DNA from: Henricia sp. BOLD:AAB3569
Lineage: Eukaryota > Echinodermata > Asteroidea > Spinulosida > Echinasteridae
DNA length: 64,000 bases
Direction of reading: 5' to 3'
NCBI GenBank assembly: GCA_037783545.1
Contig: JBBELK010000459.1
Location: 806,001 to 870,000, forward strand
Under the pieces are notes generated by a model, which was not told the origin of the DNA, searched no databases, and saw only the letters and a program-made list of their open reading frames with translations. The position numbers and the translations under genes were made by a program. This document shows positions 33,951-44,120 of the stretch, piece by piece; within the stretch, counting starts at the first letter, position 1, and each line of letters opens with the position of its first letter.

Positions 33951-34384
33951 AAATAGTAAATTTAGCATGCTGCAGTGACATGTAAATAAGTAGCAGATTT
34001 GCATAATTTTGATTAAGGCAAGAACAGTACATCAATATGTCAGTATTAATTAATGGTGCAGTAATATGTAAATTAAGCATTTATTTGCATACAATTGAAT
34101 ACTACACAAACTATTAAAGTTAAATGCCTGCTGCAAGATAGACTACTCTACCAGGGGCTGACCTCCGTAGAAATTCAAGGTGCCATTTTAGTAAGCAAAC
34201 TACCGGTAGATGCGCCTCATGTCCGTTTGACATGACTCTCGCGGTTGCTGATTTTTTTCTCATCCCATAGTTTGGTTGTTTCATTTCAATGGTGATGAGG
34301 TACCATACCAAATATTGTGTTTGTTACTTTGCTCAGTTGCGGTCCCATGCAACAATAAGAGAACAATTGGGTTCTTGGGGAAAA

Positions 34385-35300
34385 CCTGAGGGAGTACACC
34401 ACTGTGCCTTATAGCTCAGATGGTAGAGCGTCTGCCCAGTAGCTCATCTGTCTGGTGAGTCAGAGGTCTTGGGGAAAACCTGAGGGAGTATACCACTTTG
34501 CCTTATAGTTCAGCTGGTAGAGCATCTGCCTGGTGTGTCATAGGTCTTGGGAAAAATCTGAGGGTGTACATGTATACCACTGTGCCTTATAGCTCAGCTG
34601 GTGGAGCGTCTGCCCGGTGTGTCAGAGGTCTTAGGGAAAACCTGAGAGAGTATACCACTGTGCCTTATAGCTCAGCTGGTAGAGCATCTGCCCGGTGTGT
34701 CAGAGGTCTTGGGAAAAACCTGAGGGAGTATACCACTATGCCTTATAGCTCAGCTGGTAGAGCATCTGCCTGGTGTGTCAGAGGTCTTGGGGAAAATCTG
34801 AGGGTGTATACATGTACTACTGTGCCTTATAGCTCAGCTGGTAGAGCATCTGCCTGGTGTGTAAAAGGTCTTAAGGAAAATATGAGGGAGTATACCACTG
34901 TGCCTCATAGCTCAGCTGGTAGAGCGTCTGTCTGGTGAGTTAGAGGTCTTAGGGAAAACCTGAGGGAGTATACCACTTTGCCTTATAGCTCAGCTGGTAG
35001 AGCATCTGCCTGGTGTGTCATAGGTCTTGGGGGGAAACCTGAGGGAGTATACTACTGTGCCTTATAGCTCAGCAGCTGGTGGAGTGTCTGTCTGGTGAGT
35101 CAGAGGTCTTGGGGAAAATCTGAGGGAGTATACCACTGTGCCTTATGGCTCAGCTGGTAGAGCATCTGCCTGGTGTGGCAGAGGTCTTGGGGAAAATCTG
35201 AGGGAGTATACCACTGTGCCTTATAGCTCAGATGGTAGAGCTTCTGCCCAGTGAGTCACAGGTGTCAGGTTGGAATCCCGATAAAGCCCTTACGACTTTT
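34385..35300 (+). repeat. Tandem array of tRNA-like half units (forward orientation)
   Basis: About nine units of TGCCTTATAGCTCAGCTGG plus TAGAGCATCTGCC, GGTGTGTCAGAGGTCTTGGG and GAAAACCTGAGGGAGTATAC. Only the last unit (about 35217-35285) continues into a B-box-like GGTTGGAATCCC. The long open frame across it is an artefact of unit length. Confidence 0.85.
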
Positions 35301-35728
35301 CTCTCATTCCAAGTGTGGATGCCGCTGTAACTGTTCGCCGCGACACAGATTACACTACGAGAGGCATGTCAAACAGACACAAGGCGCGTCTAGTTTGCTT
35401 ATTACTAAAATGGTGCCTTTACATACTTCACTTTATTGAATTGATTTCGCATGGGTGGCCTATCTTGCACTTTTGCTGCTATATCATCTTTGAGGAAGCC
35501 CTACCCATGCATGCCTATAAGCGGAAGCTAGACAAGTTTTAATACAGTGGAAAGTCACCATAAATGGGCATCGTATCTGAACCATACAAGTGTTTGTTTT
35601 GGTGGCGTTTGACGCGAACAAATGATTGGGAGCCATGAGCGATGTTCACTGTAGCTGAATGTTCTTTTTGGTGTTCATTATAGCGAATTTCCACTGTAAT
35701 AAAATTGGAATGATGGCCAAAAACTCAC

Positions 35729-36490
35729 CTCTCCTGTGTTTTCAGTATCCATGGCAACACGTCCATTTTTGTAGTGTGTAATATGAAGCTCCACAGTCTG
35801 TGGGCTCCATCTCCAATCTGTGAATATACATAATGAACAAAAATTAGCAACTGTGACAGAAATGCAACCAATCCAGGCTTTGACATTAACCAAAGTCACC
35901 AAGGCCAATGGCCTCATGCCCTGCTGAGTTGGCCCGGTGCCCGTTCAAGATACACTTTCTGAAGCCAACTTGGCCATCATGCCCTACTGAGCTCGTGCCA
36001 ATGACGTCATTTTGGGAGTAAAACAATGCTGCGTCATTGTGGAAGCAATGTGCGTGTGCGTTGTGTGTGTCCATAGCGCGCGTAACGCGCTATGATGAGG
36101 CTCCCATTGGTGAACTAAACCGCGTTACGCCCACAAGAGACACACACAACGCGCACGCACATTGCTTCCACAATGACTCGGCATTATTTGACTCCCAAAA
36201 TGGCATATTCGCACGTGTTCGAAAGGGTTCAATCCCAGGCTTTGACATTAACCAAGGCTACCAAAGCCAATGGCCTTATGCCCTGCTGAGTTGGCCTCGA
36301 TGCCCCTTCAAGATATACACTTTCTGAGGCCAACTTGGCCAGCATACCCTATCCCAGGCCTTGACATTAACAAAGGCTACCAAGGCCTCATGCCCTGCTG
36401 AGTTGGCCCCGATGCCCCTTCAAGGTACACACTTTCTGTAAAGCTATACTTTACCTCTCGTGCTCCTTGATCCTGTTTTGCATCTTCCAT
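35729..36490 (-). other. Two candidate - strand exons, unassigned
   Basis: Segment 36490-36455 opens with ATG (MEDAKQDQGARE) and ends at GAG|GTAAAG. Segment 35817-35729 has a CACAG acceptor and GAG|GTGAGT donor. Joined from that ATG, the second reads IGDGAHRLWSFTLHTTK; in another frame it reads WSPQTVELHITHYKNGR, which looks at least as protein-like but has no upstream ATG. Both frames are open, so this may be an untranslated or mis-phased exon. No family recognised. Confidence 0.2.
35880..36440. repeat. GGCTTTGACATTAACCAA repeat, three copies, with an internal foldback
   Basis: Copies at 35876, 36237 and 36358 share TTTGACATTAACCAAGGCTA, CATGCCCTGCTGAGTTGGCC and CAAGATACACTTTCTGA. Between the first two, 36010-36205 is a foldback with GGAAGCAATGTGCGTG and ACACACAACGCGCACGCACA arms. 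Confidence 0.82.
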
Positions 36491-36715
36491 TTTTTAATGC
36501 ACAAGTTAATTTTAGCTTTGTTTACAAAACTAGCCCCTGTTCGGCCAGGTGTGAAATTCCCAACATGATGACGACGTTAATGAAAACTCGAAACCTATGT
36601 CTACCGATATTTCAATATTTGTGAGCCAATTTTCTAAAAATACTACAATTTTCATTTTATCTACAATTTTATGAGTGTCTACTTTTTCTGATACACCCTG
36701 TATAACTTCAAATGT

Positions 36716-36965
36716 TGATAACTTAATATATCTTCAAGCAAACTTGAATCCGTTGTTTTGATTGGTGGATCCATGGCAACCAACAGTGTGATAATTTTTT
36801 TATAATACTCTTCCGATTCTCATATTGCACTCTGCGTACCGGTAAATGCACCATGGTATTCCAAGATAATTGTGTCCCTACGCATATGCACGGAGTACAT
36901 GTAGTACTTGCAGAGTGCGCGTGTTATTAGTGCGTCAAATTTGCTTGAAGATAATATTAGTTATC
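36716..36965. mobile_element. Foldback with ATATCTTCAAGCAAA ends
   Basis: TAACTTAATATATCTTCAAG plus CAAA at the left and TTTGCTTGAAGATAATATTA plus GTTA at the right. Inner sequence diverged. Confidence 0.65.
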
Positions 36966-37394
36966 CCGCGAGCACGAGTGGAATACGGCATTATCATGAT
37001 TATGTAGGAACGCGACAGTCAGACGTCACGTGACCACATTCGTGTGACTAACTATGTTCCTTTTTTTGTCTGTCGCCTGAGGTGTATGATTTTTAAACAT
37101 CTATATCTGGGAGGTTTTAATTTTGTCAAAAAATTAGTTAGTCGTACATTATTTTTATTACATAATGAAACTATTTATAGCCCGATACCCAAAATCTTGG
37201 AATCGTCCAGATTGTACCGTTACATTGTTTTAAATTGTTATAAATTTAAATAAAGAAATTTATATTGATAAAATTCTCACTTTGTCTGTTTTGTTTAATA
37301 GTTTGCTTTATTTGTATTTCTTCTTTCAAACAAACAAATAAGAAAGAAACAACCTGCAGTAAAACCCCCGTTGATCATTTTAAATTTAATTTGC

Positions 37395-37490
37395 TTAAGG
37401 GCGGTCCGGTTGGCGTAGTGGTTCTTTCCTCGCCTTTCCTCTGGCGTACCCGTTTCGAATCCTGGGCGTGTATGTGGATTGGGTTTACCC
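37395..37490 (+). mobile_element. tRNA-derived SINE fragment (GGTTGGCGTAGTGGTT family)
   Basis: GGTTGGCGTAGTGGTTCTTT, B box GTTTCGAATCC and tail GTATGTGGATTGGGTTTACC. It abuts the foldback starting near 37500. Confidence 0.75.
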
Positions 37491-37499
37491 CTAGAACTA

Positions 37500-37975
37500 T
37501 GGGGGATAATGTATCCCCCATAGGTAATGTTTTTTTCCAATATGGCGGCGCCTAAACTTTAAGATCGGACAGAAACGTTTTCGGCTAGCGCAATAATCCG
37601 CTGCCCAATCGCCACCAAACTCCGTCTGATAGTTCTTGAGACACTCACCTTGCCGGAACTGCTTGGATTTTTTATTGGTCCCAGCTGTTCCGGCAACTCC
37701 GGCTTTTACCGGATGCCTGGATCACGCATGTGGACGCATCGCACATGTTCCCGTTCATTTCCCAACATTTTTTAGGAGAATTTAATGGACAAATGGTACC
37801 GAAATTCCGTAGACACACGCAAGGTGAGTGTCTCAAGAACTATCAGACGGAGTTTGGTGGCGATTGGGCAGCGGATTATTGCGCTACCCGAAAACGTTTC
37901 TGTCCGATCTTAAAGTTCAGGCGCCGCCATATTGGAAAAAAACAACATTACCTATGGGGGATACTTTTTTTAGAA
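37500..37975. mobile_element. Foldback element with arms of about 150 bp and a nested hairpin in the loop
   Basis: Left GTATCCCCCATAGGTAATGT and right ACATTACCTATGGGGGATAC are perfect inverses; arms continue through TATGGCGGCGCCT and AACTATCAGACGGAGTTTGG to CTCACCTTGC / GCAAGGTGAG. The 160-bp loop holds a second hairpin, TGCCGGAACTG / CAGCTGTTCCGGCA. Confidence 0.92.
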
Positions 37976-38096
37976 GGCTAAAAGTGATTTTCTGATGTTT
38001 ACATTGGGTCGTGATGAATCACTTTTAGCCCCATACCAATTGAACCCCATTCGCCCACGTTGTACAAAGCTGCACGACCAAGATGGCGGCCGTTCT

Positions 38097-38800
38097 TAGC
38101 TAAGATAATCTCAGCTCTTGCTTTATTGTTTTTTATTGGGATGTGGTCTTTTTAGCAGTAGAGCTGAGAAGCATTTAGAACATGAACACGCTATCACAAA
38201 ACAAATGTCATTTTCTCACCGTGACACACTAATTCCCCCTAAAACTCACCCAAACCTTGTTAGGCATAACCACTACGCAGGTCCTTGAGGGAAATAACCA
38301 GCCATGATGATTATTTTGTCAACAATTCCAGCGAAACAAACCGGTATGCTCACAGCCTAGCCGTTGTCTGGTTGTGTTCAAAAAATCTATCTGCCTAGTC
38401 TGTGTACAAAGGAATACCAATGCGCATTGGTTACCAGACGTTTAGATCACGTCTGGTAACCAATGCGCATTGGTATTCCTTTGTACACAGACTAGGCAGA
38501 TAGACTTTTTGAACACAACCAGACAACGCCACGGCTAGGCTGTGAGCATACCGGGTTTGTTTCGCTGGAATTGTTTGCAAAATAATCATCGTGGCTGGTT
38601 ATTTCCCTCAAGGACCTGCGTAGTGGTTATGCCTGACAAGGTTTGGGCGAGTTTTAGGGGGAATTAGTGTGTCACGGTGAGAAAATGACACATTTGTTTT
38701 GTGATAGCGTGTTCATGTTCTTAGTGCTTCTCAGCTCTACTGCTAAAAAGACCACATCCCAATGAAAAATGATAAAGCAAGAGCTGAGATTATAGCTAGG
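38097..38800. repeat. Giant near-perfect hairpin, arms about 340 bp, 7-bp loop
   Basis: The left arm ends TTACCAGACGT at 38441, the loop is TTAGATC (38442-38448), and the right arm starts ACGTCTGGTAA at 38449. Matching continues almost base for base to TCTCAGCTCTTGC (about 38110) and GCAAGAGCTGAGA (about 38790), with only occasional mismatches and a 2-base indel. No ORF of note. AAGATGGCGG lies just outside at 38080-38089. Confidence 0.95.
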
Positions 38801-39039
38801 CCGTTCTCCAAAGACAAAGTGAAATTTGACCCGACAGTCAAAATTAAACATTGAAAAACTTACCATGGAAGTCCCTGGAATCTCCAGAATTGTGTACCGT
38901 GGTCTATTCTCCCCGATGATTCTTTTAAACAGGAAAAAAACTAGTCCAACGTCATTTTTCTTGACATTTTCCGAGCATACTGAACAGCGCAGAGATATAC
39001 CGCCCTCTTGTGGTCACCTCATTGTACTGCAGTGACGTC

Positions 39040-39205
39040 ACACATATATGTCGAAATATCCCACATATATTTTTAACATGTTAAATTATTGCACATATAT
39101 TTTTAACATCGCATACATATGAAAAAACATTACATATATATGTCAAATTATTGCACATATATTGTCAACATCGCATACATATGAAAAAACATCGCACATA
39201 TATTT
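39040..39205 (+). repeat. ACATATAT tandem repeat
   Basis: Units of roughly 30-60 bp with CACATATATTTTTAACAT and GCATACATATGAAAAAACAT. It directly precedes a SINE. Confidence 0.85.
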
Positions 39206-39244
39206 GTGCATTATCGAAAATTGCAACGTTTCTTCCTCCATGGT

Positions 39245-39765
39245 TCCACACGCCATAGTCAAACGCGGGAGCGCGTGTGGTCGTATGAAGCGGGACTCCC
39301 AATCAGAGGTTGGGGGTTCGAGCCCTACTTCGACCAACGTGTCTGTGTCCCTGGGCAAGGCACTTAATCCCAGTTGCCTCGTCAACCCAATCGATATATG
39401 GGAATAAGCTGTTAAGGGAATGCCACAATTTAACTGCTGATAGGGTTGTGCGCCTGACCAGCAGCCACCTTCCTCCATGGTTAAAGCGAAATGGTTCTGT
39501 AGCCGATTTCACGAATCCTTACGCACTGCGTAAGTCCGCTTGCGCAACATTTTATTGCGTAGGCTGCGCAACATTCCTGTGAAAATTACACGCAAGCTAT
39601 AGGGCTTGCGCCATTTTGCAAAAGTTGCGCAAGCTGCGCACTCTTTCGTGAAATCGGCTGCAGGTGATTCCCTGATGGCAGCGGTAATACTGGTAAGCGC
39701 CTTGAGCACCCTGCAGGGTGGATATGTGCGCTATACAAATCTAATCATTATTATTATTAAACGGC
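39245..39765 (+). mobile_element. tRNA-derived SINE with conserved core and ATT tail, split by a MITE
   Basis: Head with B box GGGGTTCGAGCCC (39311-39323), core CCCTGGGCAAGGCACTTAAT, tail GCGCCTTGAGCACCCTGCAG plus GCGCTATACAAATCT and TTATTATTATT. The core matches 49375-49690 and resembles the V-SINE type core known from animals. Positions 39499-39664 are a separate foldback inserted in it. Confidence 0.85.
39499..39664. mobile_element. AGCCGATTTCACGAA foldback MITE, copy 1, inside a SINE
   Basis: Ends AGCCGATTTCACGAATCCTT and GAAAGAGTGC-side inverse TTTCGTGAAATCGGCT; inner TTGCGCAA motifs. Copy 2 at 60751-60927. Confidence 0.88.
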
Positions 39766-39904
39766 GATCGTCAAAATCCCCCCGTTAAAATCCCCACAAC
39801 TGTTGCCTCAAAAACATGCGAGTCGACTTGTCTCAACCGGCGACTTGTCTCGAGTCGAGTTGTCTCAACGGTCGACTTGTCTGACCCCACCCCCCCTTTT
39901 GCTG

Positions 39905-40160
39905 GGAGGATGGGAATGTGTCAATGCACTTTTTTGACAACAGCAGTGAATTTTGCAGACATTTCACTTTCCACCCACCCCTGTATTCTGCTATATACTG
40001 CACATCCCCCAATTGATTAATCATAACAAATGACACATCACTGTAAAGAGGAATAACTGGGGCTTTTTAATGATACAAAATTCAAGGGAAATGATTTAGT
40101 AAAAATTGATAAATCGTCAGTCAAACTTGACTTTCCTAACTTTTTTTAGGAGTTTAGATG
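39905..40160. mobile_element. Foldback MITE, family C, half copy
   Basis: Matches the right half of 26735-27160 (TTGATTAATCATAACAAATG, ACACATCACTGTAAAG, GTCAGTCAAACTTGACTTTC) but lacks the left arm. Confidence 0.82.
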
Positions 40161-40433
40161 TTGTATCCCACAAATAACTGTTTTACTTAACAGCAGTTTG
40201 CTCCCAATGCCAAAAATGGATAGACAGCATTTTGCGATGAAACTCCTTATATTTGTAGGTTCAATTATTCTTAAAAAATGCAAAATCATAGCTCATTAAA
40301 AAAAGTAAAAAAACTTTGGTGATAATATTTTGATAGTTTTACTTTAGTATAGTAAATCTTATACACTGATAACAGATGCTTGCTTACAATATTTAGCATT
40401 ATTACTTAACAGAATATATTGAGTTACCTGGGG

Positions 40434-40622
40434 CCAATTTCATGGTGCTGCTAAGCACAAAAATTTGCTTAGCACAGGATTTACAAGCCAAAATTATACG
40501 CCAACTTGTGTTCTTCGCAAGAGTAGAAATACCTTTCAAAACACATCACTTACGATTTTGGCTGGCAATCCATTTTTGCTAAGCAAATTGTTGTGCTTAA
40601 CAGCACCATGAAATTGGCCCCT
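40434..40622. mobile_element. GGGGCCAATTTCATGG foldback MITE
   Basis: GGGGCCAATTTCATGGTGCT plus GCTAAGCAC and inverse AACAGCACCATGAAATTGGC plus CCC. Members or fragments also at 17992-18090, 48103-48190, 59741-59990 and 843-905. Confidence 0.88.
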
Positions 40623-41128
40623 GAACTTGTGTTGATAAGATCTTACACAATGACAATGACTAGGAAAAACACCAGCAGTACTTTCTGACAAATACAAATC
40701 TAGTTTTTGTGCAAGACGTTTTTGCTTGGTTTTGTTCAATGTAAATAGGGGGCATTATTCCTGGACCCCATAAATAATATTGGGGACTGGGAACTAGTCT
40801 ATTTGTTTTAGTAGTGGTACAAAACTAAACTTCTTCCTAGTCCCTAAATTATGTACAGGGATAAACATCCTCTATCGTTAAAATGCACGTGCCATTACGT
40901 ACAAGAAAAACGTCTTGCACAATAAAACCTTTCCCATAAAACTACAAAAATACTGGTTAAGAATAATCATTGATCGATGCAGCAATATACAAATAATGAA
41001 TGTTTGAGTGCAATGGGAGGTGAAAGATGCAATAAGGTGAAAGATGGAATGTTCCATTCAACGAGGTGAAGCCGAGTTGAATGGAACACATTCCATCTTT
41101 CACCGAATTGTTTTATATAATGCCCAAG
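40623..41128. other. No gene seen; one small hairpin
   Basis: Positions 41032-41104 form a hairpin, GGTGAAAGATGGAATGTTCC and its inverse. Otherwise unremarkable. Confidence 0.5.
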
Positions 41129-41315
41129 CAGGGGCGGATCCAGGAATTTTTCCAGGAGGGGGTTTTGCCACCAGGGAGGGGTTTTGCCTATCAGATTTTT
41201 ATGTCTGCTTGTTTCGGACAGGCGGACACGCAAAAAATGCATTACATTATATTTTTTGGTGTCGGAGCAGGGGGGGGTTTTGACCCCCAAAACGCCCCCC
41301 TCTGGATCCTTGTCA
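41129..41315. mobile_element. GGGGCGGATCCAGGA-end MITE
   Basis: GCAGGGGCGGATCCAGGAAT at the left; CCCCCCTCTGGATCCTTG at the right forms an imperfect inverse. This terminal type is common in invertebrate genomes (general knowledge). No ORF kept. Confidence 0.72.
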
Positions 41316-42224
41316 TCCTACTTTTTTAACAAATTATTCAGGCTTACCCTTCAAATTTATTTCATCGTCCGTCATAAAGTACAAAACCCGCCATGTCGCT
41401 TGTGAGTTTTAGTAAAAACGTTTTTGTGTCGGGGCGTTCACTGGTCGCGTCGCATCATACATTCGACACGCACATCACATACAATACTACACACGCGCAC
41501 AGTGGGCGCACCGTGCAATGGAAAAACATATGGAACAAAATTGCACGGTATAGTGACGTAGCATTAAATGGATTAAATATTAAACGACACGTGACCTGCT
41601 ATCGTCCAATCAGATCACAAGGATCTACTTGGGCGTTATATAATAGCAAATATTCCAGTATAATCTGCAATACTAAGCAGTAGAACCAATTACTGGCAGT
41701 ACGGAAGATTCTTTGTACTACAAGCTTTTTCAACTAGAGTTGAAAATAAAATTATAAATCGAAATATAAAACAAGTTTATTTTTAAAAATCACTAATTTA
41801 ACACTCTTTATTAAACATGACTAACATGTTAAGTATAGGGCACTTTCACATGGGGTCAAAATGTCACGACCCTCCAGATGGAGAGAGAACAATAGACAGC
41901 CGAAGTGTGACATGGGTTGCCATGGTAATTGGCTCTAAACATCATGGCCGTCGGATAAAGGACCATTGCAAAAGCACAGGGACACGGTTCAGTGATTTTT
42001 AGTGCAGAGCCATTGCCTAGGCAACTAACAAAAGATGACGCATTCACTTTGCCAGTCTATAGAGCCACGTGGGGAAACCCACGTGGCTGCTAGCAGAAAA
42101 GCCTGGGCTCTATTGTTCTCTTCCGATTTGGAGGACAAACACGGGAGATGTTTAGTGATCCGTCACAGCTGTGAAACCGCTCTATTAATTATAAAATCGG
42201 AAAATAGGATTAAAATAACTTGGA
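41316..42224. other. No gene seen
   Basis: A small open frame at 41393-41683 shows no recognisable domain. Positions about 41820-42110 contain inverted ATGGTAATTGGC/GCCATTGCC-type motifs, weak. Confidence 0.35.
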
Positions 42225-42374
42225 AAACCTGTTCACACCAGGAAAATTGGTTCATTCGACGAAGCATAATCTTTTTTTTTTTAACCAAGGGATTACTTAA
42301 TTTGATGAAGCAAATCTGCAATGTGTTGCTCGACAAAGCATTTTGTTTTGTGCAATGTCATAACAGCAGATTTA

Positions 42375-42730
42375 CACAGTCTTTTTTTTTACGCGCCGCA
42401 CGTCGCCACGTGACGAAAATTTTTCGCAACAGTGTCTCGACAGCATCGCAAATACTCGTGAACACGTCGTCAACCATCTCAAGTATTCGCAGGTGCTTCG
42501 CAAATAGTTGTAAGTGCATGGTAAATGCTCGTAAAGACTTAGCAAATAATCGCCTCCAAAAAAACTAAAGAACCGCAAATGCTTTGCAAGTGTTCGAAAA
42601 TCCTTCGCAACTAGTTGCAACTGGTCGTAAATATTCGTAAAACATTCGCAAATTCTCGCCTCTGTCAAGTTAAACATTTGTTAAAGTTAGGCGAATCATT
42701 GCGACGCTAAGATCGCAATGGTTCGTAACC
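42375..42730. repeat. TCGCAAATA / TCGTAAA motif array
   Basis: TTCGCAA, TCGTAAATA and GTTGCAA variants recur every 15-30 bp. It gives a spurious open frame on both strands. Like 500-820. Confidence 0.7.
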
Positions 42731-43979
42731 GTTATTGCTCAAGTGGGACTATAGCTTAAGGAATTTTGATAGAAATTACACACTCAAAATCACAACAAAA
42801 AACACTTTCCGCCCAAGTTGATTCTGTAATTTTCAGTGCCCGATTTCACTCTAAATTTCCTCCACAGCGCATTTTCTCAAAGCGATGTGCACAAAATTTG
42901 CGCGCAAAAAACTCAGTGTGAATTCACTAAAAAAAATGCAGCTGCAATTGTGGTGTCATTTTGTTTTTCATTAAAAACAAAAGTAACAATGCACAGTTAC
43001 AAAAAAAAGGCACTTTACAGTAGTTTTTTTTACAGTATCACTTAAAATTCCATAACTAAAACTGAAAGGATTGTATAAAAGGGGCTGAGCAAAGTCATCA
43101 ACATTTTCACGGTTCTACTGAGCGTAGTATTTTTCAAGACTTCCCTCCCTCCCCCAGAAATACTATTTATCAACATTTTCTTGTCACTATCATGTATAGT
43201 GACACCAAAACGACACAAAGCACTTTTAAGTTAAAATACTTGACCACTCAAATACAGGGATTTAGTATGTGATACCCAATACAGAACTTAGACCATCTTT
43301 TATATGTACATGTATTGTATGATTGCACATAGGAGAGCATATTTCATGTAAAAATGTTTTTTGCATGACTAATTTTTTAAAATCTGAATCTGTAAAGTGC
43401 ACACGGCCTTCGACCTCCCGCCCCTTCCTATGCTTTGTGAATGGCCCCTGAGAGTACACGTTTTTTTCTTCTTAAAAAGCAAACATTGTCCATTTCTGTA
43501 CATGCTATTGGAACATTTACATGGTTATAAAAATCATGACAAGTATTAGTACAGCGAGTCACTCTAATGGGTGGAAAAAAAGTGAAAATTTACAGAATTG
43601 AAACTAGTATTCAAAAGTTCAGCTGTACACTTTTTAAAAAAGCAATTGCCGGATGTAAAACAATGTTTTTGACAAAATTGATGAGTGTGTCGGAGATGAA
43701 AAAAATATCAGTTCTTAAGTACTTTGCTCCTTATCAGCATGCTTTAGATTGTTTTCCCCACAATTAAGTTGATCAAAGAGCAGGCCCTAAAATAACCCAC
43801 GTGCCCTCTTACTAAGAGAAAATTGCAGTGCCCTTTTAAAAATAAGGCCTGAAAGACGGTCTAAAAAAATAATTTTAAAACTCCAATTACAACTCTAAAA
43901 AGCATGGGAATACTTTCCCACTGTGGGTTATTACCCCTGCTCGTCTAGCTCACATATTACTCACAAATATTGTTTGTGC
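42731..43979. other. No gene seen; repeat fragments
   Basis: Positions 42835-42925 (CTCTAAATTTCCTCCACAGC, TTTTCTCAAAGC) match 63230-63320 and 20480-20560. Positions 43120-43450 hold a dispersed CCTCCC / GGCCC fragment also at 50946-51015 and 52800-52862. Confidence 0.5.
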
Positions 43980-44120
43980 TTAAAGGCACAGGCTCGTCAG
44001 CAATGCGCGCGCGCCGAATTCGTGTTACGAAATACGCAGCTCCATAGCAAAGGCATGGAGCTGCGTATTTCAGGACGCGAACTTGGCGCGCGCGCATTGC
44101 TGACGAGCCTGTGCCTTTAA
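43980..44120. mobile_element. TTAA hairpin MITE, copy 3 (most intact)
   Basis: TTAAAGGCACAGGCTCGTCA at the left and TGACGAGCCTGTGCCTTTAA at the right are perfect inverses including the TTAA. CAATGCGCGCGCGCC arms and a GCTCC...GGAGC centre complete the hairpin. Downstream of the SLC36 stop. Confidence 0.9.

Noticed and set aside
34498..34938. Open frame of 146 codons with repeated YSSAGRAS
   Set aside because: It is a translation through the tRNA-like tandem array; unit length keeps the frame open by chance.
14540..35300. Possible functional tRNA genes in the tRNA-like arrays and SINEs
   Set aside because: A and B boxes are present in some units, but acceptor stems, anticodon arms and variable regions do not fold as tRNA, and most units lack the B box.
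42035..42568. Open frame of 177 codons on the + strand
   Set aside because: Its second half runs through the TCGCAAATA motif array and the first half shows no domain or splice context.
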